Positions 8,983 through 18,215 of a stretch of 64,000 bases of DNA are shown here, one piece after another. Under the pieces are notes generated by a model. It was not told the DNA's origin. It ran no database searches and saw only the letters and a program-made list of their open reading frames with translations. This DNA is from an uncultured Oxalobacteraceae bacterium (GTDB lineage: Bacteria; Pseudomonadota; Gammaproteobacteria; Burkholderiales; Burkholderiaceae_D), in the NCBI GenBank assembly GCA_903862415.1, contig CAIOYD010000052.1, positions 28,575 to 92,574 of the forward strand, given 5' to 3'. Positions within the stretch are counted from its first letter, which is position 1. Each line of letters opens with the position of its first letter. Both the position numbers and the translations under genes were made by a program.

Positions 8983-10281
8983 ATGCAAGCTACTGCCCCT
9001 ACCGCCGCTGCCGTTATCACCAGTGCCCCCGCACCCCAGGCGGGAAATAACGCCCCGACCACGTCCGAGGGTGCGAGCTTCAGTCAGATGCTGCATCATG
9101 AAATCAACCATAAACCGGCTGCTGCACCTGCAACAGTACCTGCAGCCAAACCAACACCAGCGGCAACTGCAGCAACAACAGTGCCTGTCTTTGCCAAAAA
9201 AACCGATGCACCAAAAGTGGCTACGCCAGACAGTAAACTGCCGTCTACTCCAGCCACCCTGCTGAGCACTGTCATCAGTGATGCCAGTACAGTGAGCAGC
9301 ATTTCCAAAGACAGCAAAGACAGCAAAATCGTCGACACCACTACACCAGCACCAGCCAGCATAGACCCGACACAGATGGCCAGTGCGGTCGCCGCCATGG
9401 CCATACCGTTACAGAACAGCGTCACCCCGGACGTCAAAGCAGCACCCGTCAATAATCCGACCGAGATTGTCGCCAATACACCGAACGTGGCAGCACAAAT
9501 CAGCACCCCTGCTGTCGTCGCAGCCAGTCAGGAACAACAAACGGCGCAGTTAAGCACCAGCGTCGATGCCGCCACCACACCATTTGCCAACTTACTGGGT
9601 ACACAATCGGGCAGCAGTAAACCAACAGAAAAAATACCGCCCACAGCCGATCAGTCCAAGCTTACTGCCGCAATCAGCATCACACCGGCCGTGTTACCCA
9701 ACAGCCTGACTGAATTAATCGGCAACAGCGCAGGTAACAGTGTGCAGACTGTCAAAGCAGCCAATCAGAATTTAAGTGCCGCCCAGTTCAATGCCATCGC
9801 GCCAGTACTCAATGCGCCAGTCAACAGCAATGCCGCCAGCGACAGCAATCAAAGCAGCAATGTGATCGCGCCGCCTGTCGGCACACCCGACTGGAATCAG
9901 TCGGTCGGACAAAAAATTACCTGGATGGCTGGCAATGGTCAACAAACCGCAACCCTGACGCTCAATCCGCCCGACCTGGGACCCATGCAGGTTGTCATCA
10001 ATGTGCATAACCAACATGCCAGTGCGACCTTTATTTCGCACCAGCCGGAAGTGCGTGCCGCACTCGAAAGTGCCATCCCCAAGTTACGTGAAATGATGGG
10101 CCAATCCGGCATTCAGTTAGGCGACTGCAATGTCAACAGTCAAAGCAAACAGCAGCAAGAATTTGCCCAGCGTCAGTCAACCTCATCTGGCACAGCCATC
10201 AATGGCATAGTCGGAACAGTCAGTCTGATGCCGTCCGGTCACACTGGCGGCAATCTCGGTCTGGTTGATACGTTTGTTTAA
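8983..10281 (+). CDS. fliK: Flagellar hook-length control protein FliK
   Basis: 432 residues. The N-terminal two-thirds are low-complexity (Ala, Thr, Pro, Ser, Asn), as expected of the secreted molecular ruler. The C-terminal Flg_hook domain (about 315-400) holds the diagnostic LTLNPPDLGPMQVVINVHN and should contact FlhB to switch export from hook to filament substrates. The ATG at 8983 is preferred over a TTG at 8956 that directly abuts the fliJ stop. It is the second FliK-family gene of the window. Confidence 0.93.
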   Translation: MQATAPTAAAVITSAPAPQAGNNAPTTSEGASFSQMLHHEINHKPAAAPATVPAAKPTPAATAATTVPVFAKKTDAPKVATPDSKLPSTPATLLSTVISDASTVSSISKDSKDSKIVDTTTPAPASIDPTQMASAVAAMAIPLQNSVTPDVKAAPVNNPTEIVANTPNVAAQISTPAVVAASQEQQTAQLSTSVDAATTPFANLLGTQSGSSKPTEKIPPTADQSKLTAAISITPAVLPNSLTELIGNSAGNSVQTVKAANQNLSAAQFNAIAPVLNAPVNSNAASDSNQSSNVIAPPVGTPDWNQSVGQKITWMAGNGQQTATLTLNPPDLGPMQVVINVHNQHASATFISHQPEVRAALESAIPKLREMMGQSGIQLGDCNVNSQSKQQQEFAQRQSTSSGTAINGIVGTVSLMPSGHTGGNLGLVDTFV

Positions 10282-10338
10282 AACCGATTCCATTCAATTG
10301 CACACTACTGAAAATCATTACCCTTCAAGGAAATAACG

Positions 10339-10863
10339 ATGTCCAAACCAGCACCCAAAGCAGAAGAAGGCGCCGACGCTCCGGCAAGCGGCGCAAAAAA
10401 GAAAAAACTGATTATCATTATTGTGATCGTCGCTGTGATTCTGGCCGGTGCCGGTGGTGCGGCCGCATTACTCATGGGTAAAAAAGATCCGAATAAAAAA
10501 GAAGAAAAAAAAGCCGCCGAAAAAGCCTCGCCACCGGTGTTTTTGAATCTGGAAAATTTTGTGGTCAATCTGCAGTCAGACAATGGTGAAAAATATCTTC
10601 AGGCTGGTATTACCCTGCAAGTCAAAAATGAAGAACAGGTCACCTATTACAAAACCAATATGCCGGCGCTGCGCAGCCGATTGCTATTGCTCATGTCCAC
10701 CAAAGATGCCAATGAATTGCTGACTCACGACGGCAAAATCAAACTGGCCGAAGAAATCAGCGTCCAGGCAGAAAAGCCGTACAGCAAGGATGAAGTTTCT
10801 CCCAAAGAGGAAGAAGAGCGCAAGATCCAGGGTGTGTACTTTACTGCTTTCATGATTCAATAA
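10339..10863 (+). CDS. fliL: Flagellar basal body-associated protein FliL
   Basis: 174 residues. It has a lysine-rich cytoplasmic N-terminus, one membrane helix (about 32-53, IIIIVIVAVILAGAGGAAAL) and a periplasmic stomatin-like FliL domain from about 70, starting PPVFLNLENFVVNLQ. FliL surrounds the stator and supports torque under load. AAGGAAA precedes the ATG. It heads the fliLMNOPQR half of the operon, 57 bp after fliK. Confidence 0.95.
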   Translation: MSKPAPKAEEGADAPASGAKKKKLIIIIVIVAVILAGAGGAAALLMGKKDPNKKEEKKAAEKASPPVFLNLENFVVNLQSDNGEKYLQAGITLQVKNEEQVTYYKTNMPALRSRLLLLMSTKDANELLTHDGKIKLAEEISVQAEKPYSKDEVSPKEEEERKIQGVYFTAFMIQ

Positions 10864-10875
10864 CCCAGAAAAACT

Positions 10876-11901
10876 ATGGCTGATAATTTTCTCTCCCAGG
10901 AAGAAGTCGATGCGCTGTTAAAAGGCGTCACCGGGGATCAGGACGACGCGGAATCCGATGAGGATACCAGTGGGGTACGTACCTACAATCTGGCCACGCA
11001 GGAACGTATCGTGCGCGGCCGCATGCCGACGCTGGAAATTATCAATGAACGCTTTGCGCGTCTCTTGCGTATCGGTTTGTTTAATTTTTTGCGCCGCAGT
11101 GCTGAAGTCTCCGTCGGCACGGTACGGGTTTCCAAATACAGTGAATTTATCCGCAATCTGGTGGTGCCGACCAACCTGAATCTGGTGCATATGAAACCGC
11201 TGCGCGGCACGGCATTGATCGTCATGGACCCGAATCTGGTGTTTTTGCTGGTCGATAATCTGTTTGGCGGTGACGGTCGTTTTCACACCCGGGTTGAAGG
11301 TCGTGACTTTACTCAGACTGAACAGCGCATTATTTTACGCATCCTCGATATTCTGTTCGAAACCTATTCCAAATCCTGGAATCCGGTCTACCCGATCGAG
11401 TTTGAATATATCCGTTCTGAAATGAACACCCAGTTCGCCAACATTGCCACGCCCAATGAAGTCGTGGTCTCGACCACCTTTACCATCGAACTCGGCCCGG
11501 TCAGTGGTGAAATGCATTTCTGCATGCCGTACTCGATGATAGAACCGATACGCGACACCCTCACCTCCAGTCTGCAGGGTGAGACGCTGGAAGTGGATAA
11601 ACGCTGGGTGCGTTTAATGACACAACAAATTCAGATCGCCGAAGTCGAAATTGTCGCTGATCTGGGTACCGCCAACATGCATCTGGGTGACATTCTCAAT
11701 CTGCGGGTGGGCGACATTATTCCTTTGTCGGTACCGGATTTACTCTCGGCCAAAGTAGATGGCACGCCGGTAATGGAATGCAAATACGGAATTTTTAATG
11801 ACCAATATGCGCTCAAGGTGGAAAAACTGCTTTCCTCCAGCGCACAGGAAGTCGCACTAGAGGCGCAAGCCGAAGTCAAGCGAGGAGTACAACATGGATG
11901 A
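10876..11901 (+). CDS. fliM: Flagellar motor switch protein FliM
   Basis: 341 residues. The N-terminal CheY-P-binding segment (LSQEEVDALL, residues 5-14) is intact, followed by the CheC-like middle domain with the GGxG region (NLFGGDGRFHTRVEGRDFT) and a C-terminal SpoA domain that pairs with FliN. FliM forms the C-ring and reverses motor direction on CheY-P binding, so a chemotaxis system is expected elsewhere in the genome. Its 3' end overlaps fliN by 8 bp. Confidence 0.97.
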   Translation: MADNFLSQEEVDALLKGVTGDQDDAESDEDTSGVRTYNLATQERIVRGRMPTLEIINERFARLLRIGLFNFLRRSAEVSVGTVRVSKYSEFIRNLVVPTNLNLVHMKPLRGTALIVMDPNLVFLLVDNLFGGDGRFHTRVEGRDFTQTEQRIILRILDILFETYSKSWNPVYPIEFEYIRSEMNTQFANIATPNEVVVSTTFTIELGPVSGEMHFCMPYSMIEPIRDTLTSSLQGETLEVDKRWVRLMTQQIQIAEVEIVADLGTANMHLGDILNLRVGDIIPLSVPDLLSAKVDGTPVMECKYGIFNDQYALKVEKLLSSSAQEVALEAQAEVKRGVQHG

Positions 11902-12325
11902 AAATACATCAGCAGACGAAGCTGCACCGATCAGTGAAGACGATTGGGGCGCGGCGATTGCCGAACAAGAAAAAGCCGATGCCACTGCCGCCGCCAAGGC
12001 TGCTGAACCACAGGCGACCGTGTTTCAGGAATTGAGCCCGAAGCAGAATAAAATCGAAACCCACAACGATATCGATTTTATTCTCGATATTCCGGTACAG
12101 CTGACGGTGGAATTGGGGCGCACTAAAATTGCGATTAAAAATTTGCTGCAACTGGCTCAAGGTTCGGTGGTGGAACTCGATGGCCTGGCCGGTGAACCGA
12201 TGGATGTTCTGGTCAATGGCTGCCTGATTGCCCAGGGTGAGGTGGTGGTAGTGAATGACAAATTCGGTATTCGCCTGACTGACATTATCACTCCCGCTGA
12301 ACGCATCCGGAAACTAAATAAATGA
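11894..12325 (+). CDS. fliN: Flagellar motor switch protein FliN
   Basis: 143 residues: an acidic Ala-rich N-terminal extension of about 60 residues, then a SpoA domain (ILDIPVQLTVELGRTKIAIK ... GEVVVVNDKFGIRLTDII). It builds the lower C-ring with FliM and docks FliH for export. It overlaps fliM by 8 bp and fliO by 4 bp, which points to translational coupling. Confidence 0.96.
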   Translation: MDENTSADEAAPISEDDWGAAIAEQEKADATAAAKAAEPQATVFQELSPKQNKIETHNDIDFILDIPVQLTVELGRTKIAIKNLLQLAQGSVVELDGLAGEPMDVLVNGCLIAQGEVVVVNDKFGIRLTDIITPAERIRKLNK

Positions 12326-12729
12326 AATTATTTTTTTTACTGTTGTTCTCTGTTGCCAGTTGCCAGGCCGCCGACGAAGCTGTGAATTCGGCTTCCGGCA
12401 ATCTGCTGCAGGTAACGTTGAGTCTGGTGCTGGTGCTGGGGCTGATTATTGCCATCAGCATGGGTTTTAAAAAATTCGGCATTAACCGCATGCAGAGCAA
12501 TCTGCCGGTCAGTGTCATCGGCGCGGTCAGCATCGGCAATCATCAGCGTCTTATGGTGATCGAAGTCGGTGAAGAATGGATCGTGCTGGGTGTCACGCCG
12601 CAAAACATTTCCACCATTACCTCGCTGCCGCGCCAATCAGCTGAGGTCACGGTCACAGATATCACCAAACCCAATTTCGCTACCTGGATGCAAAGCACCC
12701 TGGAAAAGTACCATGCTAAAAAAAATTAA
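12322..12729 (+). CDS. fliO: Flagellar biosynthetic protein FliO
   Basis: 135 residues with an N-terminal signal-like segment (residues 1-17, cut likely after SCQA), one membrane helix near 28-47 ([20 protein letters not shown]) and a small cytoplasmic domain containing the conserved [22 protein letters not shown]. FliO helps assemble the FliP-FliR core of the export gate. The start overlaps the fliN stop (ATGA) and its end overlaps fliP by 17 bp. Confidence 0.92.
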   Translation: MKLFFLLLFSVASCQAADEAVNSASGNLLQVTLSLVLVLGLIIAISMGFKKFGINRMQSNLPVSVIGAVSIGNHQRLMVIEVGEEWIVLGVTPQNISTITSLPRQSAEVTVTDITKPNFATWMQSTLEKYHAKKN

Positions 12730-13486
12730 TCCCGACTTAGCCCCTTATCTGAAACTGGCCCTGTTTATCGTTGCCGTGATTATTCTGAGTACCTTTTCGA
12801 ATTCCTCCTTTGCCCAGGTACCGGTGATTACCAGCACACCGGCGCCCGGCGGCGGACAGAATTACGTGCTCAGCATCCAGACACTGTTACTGTTGACGTC
12901 ACTGACGTTTTTACCTGCCGCCCTGCTGATGATGACCAGCTTTACCCGCATCATCATCGTGCTGTCGCTGCTGCGTCAGGCCATCGGCACCCAAAGCTCG
13001 CCACCGAATCAGGTAATGGTAGGGCTGGCACTGTTTTTAACGCTGTTCGTTATGAGTCCGGTAATCGATAAAATCTATGCCGATGCCTATCAACCTTTCA
13101 GTGAAAACAAAATCACCTTTACCGATGCACTCGACAAAGGTGCCGGACCACTGAAACAGTTCATGATGAAACAAACCCGTCAGACTGATCTGGCACTGTA
13201 CATCAAACTTTCGCGCGCCCCCAAAATCGCCGGTCCGGAAGATGTGCCACTAACGGTATTGGTACCGGCCTTCATCACCAGCGAGCTAAAAACCGCCTTT
13301 CAGATCAGCTTTGCGATTTTTATTCCCTTTTTAATTATCGACATGGTGGTCGCCTGCGTGCTCATGTCCATGGGAATGATGATGATGTCACCTGCCACGG
13401 TATCACTGCCATTTAAATTAATGCTGTTTGTCCTCGTCGATGGCTGGCAGTTATTGATCGGCTCACTGGCGCAGAGTTTTTACTGA
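12713..13486 (+). CDS. fliP: Flagellar export gate protein FliP
   Basis: 257 residues with a cleavable N-terminal signal (about 1-36, ending SNSSFA) and four membrane helices. The FliP signatures are intact: [20 protein letters not shown] and [21 protein letters not shown] (here FQISFAIF) followed by a methionine-rich loop [10 protein letters not shown]. FliP forms the pentameric core of the export gate with FliQ and FliR. The ATG at 12713 fits the family N-terminus; the open frame further upstream is internal to fliO. Confidence 0.97.
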   Translation: MLKKINPDLAPYLKLALFIVAVIILSTFSNSSFAQVPVITSTPAPGGGQNYVLSIQTLLLLTSLTFLPAALLMMTSFTRIIIVLSLLRQAIGTQSSPPNQVMVGLALFLTLFVMSPVIDKIYADAYQPFSENKITFTDALDKGAGPLKQFMMKQTRQTDLALYIKLSRAPKIAGPEDVPLTVLVPAFITSELKTAFQISFAIFIPFLIIDMVVACVLMSMGMMMMSPATVSLPFKLMLFVLVDGWQLLIGSLAQSFY

Positions 13487-13508
13487 CGCCCCCAACCGGA
13501 GTTTACTC

Positions 13509-13778
13509 ATGAGTCCCGAACATGTGATGACGATAGGCCGCCAGGCCATGCAGGTCACGTTAATGATTGCTGTACCGATGCTACTGGTGGCACTGGTCAT
13601 CGGTTTGCTGGTAAGTATTTTTCAGGCTGCTACCCAGATTAATGAAATGACGCTGTCCTTTATTCCGAAACTCATCGGGGTATTTCTGGTACTCGATCTG
13701 GCTGGCCCGTGGATGCTGACCATACTGACAGACTATATGCGTCAGTTGTTTACCAGCATCCCTACGCTGGTGAGCTAA
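13509..13778 (+). CDS. fliQ: Flagellar export gate protein FliQ
   Basis: 89 residues with two membrane helices (about 16-38 and 50-72) joined by the conserved AATQINEMTLSFIPK loop. FliQ wraps around the FliP/FliR core. GGAG lies upstream of the ATG. It is in the invariant fliP-Q-R order. Confidence 0.97.
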   Translation: MSPEHVMTIGRQAMQVTLMIAVPMLLVALVIGLLVSIFQAATQINEMTLSFIPKLIGVFLVLDLAGPWMLTILTDYMRQLFTSIPTLVS

Positions 13779-13785
13779 AGCACCG

Positions 13786-14556
13786 ATGATCCATCTGTCC
13801 TCCAACCAGTTACTGCTGTGGATTAATTCGTTTCTCTGGCCGCTGACGCGCATACTCGGCATGCTGGCTGTCGCTCCCATCGTCGGCAGCGCCGCCATTC
13901 CGGTGCCCATCAAAATCAGCTTTGGCGTCGCATTAGCTGCACTGGTCGCCCCTACTCTGACCAACGTGCCGTTAATCGATCCGGTATCAGTTGAAGGCAT
14001 GGTCATCACGGCCCAGCAAGTCATTATCGGCACCGCCATGGGCTTCACGCTGCAAATCGCTTTTGCCTGTGTCGACATGGCAGGCGAGCTGATCAGCATG
14101 TCGATGGGACTGGGTTTTGCTTCTTTTTATGATCCGCAAACCAAAGCCAGCACACCGGCGCTGGGACAGTTTTTAACTCTGCTGGCCACGATACTTTTTT
14201 TAAGCCTGAATCTGCATCTGGTGATGATTTCCACCCTGGTGGAAAGCTTTACCAAACTGCCCATCGGTGGCAACCTGCATGACCATGCCAGTCTGTGGCT
14301 GCATCTGGTGTCAACCGCCGCGGTGATTTTCAGCTCGGGTGTACAACTGGCGCTGCCTATCATTGCCGCCCTGCTGGTGACCAATATTGCGCTGGGAATT
14401 TTAACCAGAGCAGCACCGCAACTCAATCTGTTTGGTATCGGCTTTCCCATCACCATGAGCGTCGGTTTTATCATGTTGCTGATATTGATTCCCTACCTGG
14501 CCAAACCAATTCAGCTGATTTTTGAAATCGGACTGCAAAATACCGCGCTGCATTAA
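13786..14556 (+). CDS. fliR: Flagellar export gate protein FliR
   Basis: 256 residues with about six membrane helices. It has the FliR-like N-terminus (LLWINSFLWPLTRILGMLAVAP) and the MGFTLQIAFACVDMAGELISM motif. One FliR subunit completes the FliP5-FliR core. It is the last gene of the operon begun by fliF; the next gene is unrelated. Confidence 0.96.
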   Translation: MIHLSSNQLLLWINSFLWPLTRILGMLAVAPIVGSAAIPVPIKISFGVALAALVAPTLTNVPLIDPVSVEGMVITAQQVIIGTAMGFTLQIAFACVDMAGELISMSMGLGFASFYDPQTKASTPALGQFLTLLATILFLSLNLHLVMISTLVESFTKLPIGGNLHDHASLWLHLVSTAAVIFSSGVQLALPIIAALLVTNIALGILTRAAPQLNLFGIGFPITMSVGFIMLLILIPYLAKPIQLIFEIGLQNTALH

Positions 14557-14612
14557 CATCGGCAGCGCGCTGTAACACTGAGACAACAACCACGCTCGCA
14601 AATTAGCCCCGG

Positions 14613-14633
14613 CCAAGGCAATTTCTTGGTTTT
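14613..14633 (+). terminator. Possible weak terminator after fliR
   Basis: CCAAG, a 7-nt loop and CTTGG followed by TTTTG. The stem is only 5 bp, so it is a weak candidate for ending the long fliF-fliR transcript. Confidence 0.3.
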
Positions 14634-14655
14634 GAGCAATACCCCATAGTATTAT
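14626..14655 (+). promoter_or_regulatory. Possible sigma-70 promoter for the outer-membrane protein gene
   Basis: TTGGTT and TATTAT with an 18-nt spacer, about 57 bp before the ATG of the barrel gene. It overlaps the weak hairpin after fliR. Match to consensus is moderate. Confidence 0.35.
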
Positions 14656-14711
14656 TCGTCTGGAAGTTTTATAGATAGCGATCCCTTTAACACCAGACAA
14701 TGGAAATAAAA

Positions 14712-15389
14712 ATGAAAACCAAAAACTTAGCCGCAATCACCCTCACCGCCCTCGCTGCCACCTTATGCAGCAGCAGTTTTGCCGAAGTCGGCGTAGGAGT
14801 TCGTGCCGGCACAACGGGCCTGGGTGTTGACCTCGGTTTCTCTCTGGTTCCGACACTGGCAGCACGGGTTGGTTACAGCGAATTAAGCATCAACAAAACA
14901 GCCAATTCCAATGACGCCAACTATGACGGCAAATTGAAACTTTCCAACTTCAGCGCCTTGCTGGACTGGTCCCCGTTAGGACCGTTCCGCATCACCGGCG
15001 GTCTGGTCGGCGACAACAACAAGATCAATGTCACAGGCAAACCACAATCAGGCATCCTCACTCTGAATGGCACCAGCTACGATCAGACTCAGTTGGGCTC
15101 GGTCGTGGGCACGATCAAAAGTAAAAATTCCGTTGCTCCCTATCTGGGCGTAGGCTTTGGCAATGTGTCCGGCTTTGGGATCAATTTTTACAGCGATATT
15201 GGTGCCATGTTTCAGGGCGGAGCAAAATCGAGCCTGACCGCCAATTGTGGCGCAGCCGCCCCAGCGGGCAGCGCGACTTGCAATCAGATTCAGTCGAATG
15301 TCGCCGGTGAACAACTCAGCCTGAATAATAAAATCAGCGGATTCAAAGTGTATCCGGTGATCAGTGTTGGTTTGACTGTCGGATTCTGA
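14712..15389 (+). CDS. Small outer-membrane beta-barrel protein
   Basis: 225 residues with a Sec signal peptide (about 1-23, cut after SSSFA). The mature part is rich in alternating hydrophobic strands and glycines (VGVGVRAGTTGLGVDLGFSL ... VYPVISVGLTVGF) and ends in phenylalanine, the usual C-terminal residue for BAM-inserted barrels. It resembles OmpW/OprF-type eight-strand barrels in size, but I cannot assign a family. Start 14712 has GGA upstream; an in-frame ATG four codons earlier is possible. It is probably a single-gene unit, unrelated to the flagellar operon. Confidence 0.7.
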   Translation: MKTKNLAAITLTALAATLCSSSFAEVGVGVRAGTTGLGVDLGFSLVPTLAARVGYSELSINKTANSNDANYDGKLKLSNFSALLDWSPLGPFRITGGLVGDNNKINVTGKPQSGILTLNGTSYDQTQLGSVVGTIKSKNSVAPYLGVGFGNVSGFGINFYSDIGAMFQGGAKSSLTANCGAAAPAGSATCNQIQSNVAGEQLSLNNKISGFKVYPVISVGLTVGF

Positions 15390-15403
15390 TAGTCAGTCAG
15401 GAT

Positions 15404-15437
15404 GTAGCACAGAGAACAAATTTGCTCCCTGTGCTAC
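15404..15437. terminator. Bidirectional terminator-like hairpin between convergent genes
   Basis: 17-nt near-perfect inverted repeat (two mismatches) with arms starting GTAGCACAG and ending CTGTGCTAC. It lies between the stop codons of the barrel gene and the M13 peptidase gene. AAA and TTT meet at the centre, and no long T-run follows on either strand. Confidence 0.55.
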
Positions 15438-15463
15438 GGCGTCTCACAAAACCAACATCGCCG

Positions 15464-17518
15464 TTACCAAATCCGACAACGTTCTTCAGCCACCATGGCC
15501 TGTCCCTTTTTGCAGTGAAATGCCTGCTCGAATTGCGGCATATTCACCACCATGCCGTTGATCCGGTATTTTGCCGGTGAATGCGGGTCAGTCAAGGCAT
15601 GCAGACGTGCCGTTTCCGGACGCGTACTTGAGCAGGCCCATTGTGCTGCGCCAACAAAGAAGCGCTGATCCGGCGTCAATCCATCGACACTGGCCAATTC
15701 CTTGCCTTGTGTTTCAGTCTTCCACGCAATCCAGGCCAAAATCAGTCCTCCCAAATCGGCGATATCTTCGCCCTGCGTCAATTCGCTCTTGATGTAGAGT
15801 TCATCGATCACCTTGTATTTACCGTATTGAGTCACAATACACTGGGCACGGTTTTTAAACTTGGTCGCGTCTTTATCATTCCACCAGTCTTTCAGATTGC
15901 CTTTGGCATCAAACTGCCGTCCCTGATCATCAAAGGCATGCGTTAACTCGTGGCCTATGGTTCCACCGGTATTGCCATAATTAGGCGCATCGTCGAGTTT
16001 GGCGTCATACAGTGGTGGTTGCAATACCCCAGCCGGGAAGTTAATGTCGTTCATCATCGGATTGTAGTAGGCATTTACGGTCGGTGGGGTCATATCCCAT
16101 TCACCGTGATCCACCGGTTTGCCTATCTTTTCAAATTGGCGATTCACCTCGAACATCCTGGCACGCATGGTGTTGCCGTAAAAATCGTCTGGCTGAATAT
16201 CGATCGCGCTGTAATCGCGCCAATGATCAGGGTATCCGACTTTGTTGGCTATACCATGGAGTTTTTCAATCGCCCGCTGTTTGGTAGCATCGCTCATCCA
16301 GTCGAGATGATTAATTTCCTGCTGCATCGCATCTTCTATCTGCGTCGTCATGCGCAAGGTATCGTCTTTGATTTTGGGTCCGAAAGTACGAGCCACAAAT
16401 TCCTGTCCGAGGGCATCACCAAGCTGTTGATCGACTTGCGTGACGCAGCGTTGCCAGCGAGGTGTCAATTTCGGCGTACCTGCGAGCGTATTACCATAAA
16501 AAGCAAAATTGGCATCTACGAAGGCTTTGGATAACAAGGGCGACGAACCGCTGATGACGTGCCAGCGCAGATAGCTTTTCAGGTCATCGAGCGGTGCCCT
16601 GGCCAGCAGTCGGGACATTTTTTTGAAAAAGGCAGGCTCGGTGACATTCACGATAGCGGGCTGCTCACGCCCCATGGCCTTCCAGTAAGCTGACCAGGCA
16701 AAATCGGGGGTCAGTTTCTGCACGGCGCTGGCATCCATGCGATGGAATACCTTGTAAGGATCGCGTTGTTCTACATTGGTCAGTGTGGCTTTGGCCAAGA
16801 CCGTTTCGATTGCCATAATGCGTCTGGCCTGTGCATTCGCCTTCGACGCCGCGTCACCTCCAAGCTGCAGTGTGCTGGCGATGTGTTGCAGATACTGACG
16901 ACGTAATTCCAGCGATTTTTTATCCTTCTTGAGGTAATAATCGCGTTCCGGAAGTCCCAATCCTCCCGCCGAAACGACCGCAATAATCTGCGCTGAATCT
17001 GAAAAATCCTGACTCGAACCGGCATCAAAATAAAAAGCACCGCTGGCCTTTAACGACAGGCTTCCCAGCAGCGCTGGCAACGCACTGCGCGATTGCAGGG
17101 TATTGATTTCGTTCAGAAAAGGTTGGATCGATTGCATGCCCTTTTTTTCAATGGCAGCTTCATTCATGCAAGCAGCAAAATAGTCGCCAATTTTTTGCTG
17201 ACTGGCGTTACGAGTGTCCGTTGTTTTGGCCAGCACATCTAAAATCCCCCAAAGAAAGCGCTGATTATCCTGAAACAATTTTCCATACACACTCCAGGAA
17301 GATTGATCTTCCGGAATGGGATTATTTTTAATCCAACCGCCACAGGAGTATTGATACAGATCTTCGCACGGATTGGCGCTGGTATCGAGTGACGTGACAT
17401 CCAGGCTGGGCGCATAGGGAAATTCATACAGCGGCGCGTCATTGCCGGGAGCCGCGAAACTGGCACCCGTCATACCGATAATGAGCGCGGCAGCAGCTAA
17501 TGTTGTGTTACTTCTCAT
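15464..17518 (-). CDS. M13 family zinc metallopeptidase (neprilysin/PepO-like)
   Basis: 684 residues with an N-terminal signal peptide (about 1-22, cut after ASFA), so it is periplasmic or exported. The zinc motif HExxH occurs as GHELTHAFDD, and the downstream ExxxD is present as GEDIADLGG. The NAYYNP substrate-binding motif (VNAYYNPMMNDINFPAG) is intact. The C-terminal region ends in CRIW, matching the usual CxxW. M13 enzymes cut short peptides. The ATG at 17518 has AAAGGAG 9 nt upstream; the frame continues upstream to 17569 without support. It is monocistronic and convergent with the barrel gene. Confidence 0.93.
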   Translation of the reverse strand: MRSNTTLAAAALIIGMTGASFAAPGNDAPLYEFPYAPSLDVTSLDTSANPCEDLYQYSCGGWIKNNPIPEDQSSWSVYGKLFQDNQRFLWGILDVLAKTTDTRNASQQKIGDYFAACMNEAAIEKKGMQSIQPFLNEINTLQSRSALPALLGSLSLKASGAFYFDAGSSQDFSDSAQIIAVVSAGGLGLPERDYYLKKDKKSLELRRQYLQHIASTLQLGGDAASKANAQARRIMAIETVLAKATLTNVEQRDPYKVFHRMDASAVQKLTPDFAWSAYWKAMGREQPAIVNVTEPAFFKKMSRLLARAPLDDLKSYLRWHVISGSSPLLSKAFVDANFAFYGNTLAGTPKLTPRWQRCVTQVDQQLGDALGQEFVARTFGPKIKDDTLRMTTQIEDAMQQEINHLDWMSDATKQRAIEKLHGIANKVGYPDHWRDYSAIDIQPDDFYGNTMRARMFEVNRQFEKIGKPVDHGEWDMTPPTVNAYYNPMMNDINFPAGVLQPPLYDAKLDDAPNYGNTGGTIGHELTHAFDDQGRQFDAKGNLKDWWNDKDATKFKNRAQCIVTQYGKYKVIDELYIKSELTQGEDIADLGGLILAWIAWKTETQGKELASVDGLTPDQRFFVGAAQWACSSTRPETARLHALTDPHSPAKYRINGMVVNMPQFEQAFHCKKGQAMVAEERCRIW

Positions 17519-17669
17519 TGATACAATCTCCTTTGGGGGAAAACGAAGGGGCTTATGCAGATAATGCACAGTAAATTAAAAATTAATAAATAGCAATTTT
17601 TAATATTCCGTGTTTTTGCCTGCCACAGTATGAACTCAACATTAAATAGATTGTCATATTGAGCATATA

Positions 17670-17698
17670 TTGTCTTGTACGCCTCTGGCGTATATAAT
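17670..17698 (+). promoter_or_regulatory. Sigma-70 promoter and operator of the HigBA-like locus
   Basis: TTGTCT, a 17-nt spacer, then a perfect TATAAT at 17693-17698. The spacer contains a palindrome TACGCC-TCT-GGCGTA (17678-17692), well placed as the operator for autorepression by the antitoxin. The -10 box is 4 bp before the toxin ATG, so the transcript would start at or near that ATG. Confidence 0.75.
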
Positions 17699-17702
17699 CA
17701 TC

Positions 17703-17892
17703 ATGGAATTTATTGAAACTCCAACATTTACCCGCATGGTAACTACATTGCTTGCTGACGATGAATATCGGGAATTACAAAATGAATTAGTGGAAGATCC
17801 TTTACATGTTGGTCGTTTATCCAAAATCAAAAAAAGACACGTTATCCGATAAAGAAATCGCCATTCTGCATGCATTTGTGAAGGAATTATGA
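17703..17892 (+). pseudogene. HigB-2/RelE-type toxin, internally deleted and frameshifted
   Basis: The first codons read MEFIETPTFTRMVTTLLADD..., a typical N-terminus of HigB-2-type mRNA interferases. After about 35 codons this frame is lost. From 17806 another frame reads MLVVYPKSKKDTLSDKEIA and ends with a stop that overlaps the antitoxin ATG, which is a typical C-terminus of the same family. The central stretch with most of the catalytic core is missing. The family is about 110 residues, whereas only 190 bp remain here, so about 140 bp are lost out of frame. The toxin should be inactive. Confidence 0.8.
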
Positions 17893-18188
17893 GTATGGAA
17901 AACACCCTTTTTGAAGACCTTGTCCAGAGTTTGAAAGAAGCAAAAGCGATTTCAAAAGGTAAGGCCAAGGCATCCCGGCAATTTATTCACGCGCCAACAG
18001 ATGTCAAAGCCATACGCGAACATATAGGTTTATCGCAGAGCGAGTTTGCAAAATTAATGCGCGTGAGTATTAAGACTCTGCAAAACTGGGAACAACATCG
18101 CCGCAATCCAACCGGTCCTGCTGCCGCCTTGCTGAAAATCGTCTCTGCCGATCCTGAGGTAACTCTCCGACTTTTACATGCCTGTTGA
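17889..18188 (+). CDS. HigA/NadS-type antitoxin, XRE-family DNA-binding protein
   Basis: 99 residues. The C-terminal helix-turn-helix (about 45-95) reads IREHIGLSQSEFAKLMRVS followed by IKTLQNWEQHRRNPTGPA, the hallmark of antitoxins paired with HigB-2 toxins. It overlaps the toxin remnant by ATGA. It is intact although the toxin is broken. It could still bind the palindrome at 17678-17692, or cross-neutralise a related toxin elsewhere; both are inference. Confidence 0.88.
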   Translation: MSMENTLFEDLVQSLKEAKAISKGKAKASRQFIHAPTDVKAIREHIGLSQSEFAKLMRVSIKTLQNWEQHRRNPTGPAAALLKIVSADPEVTLRLLHAC

Positions 18189-18215
18189 AATGGCATGCCA
18201 AGACCAAGCCAAGCT

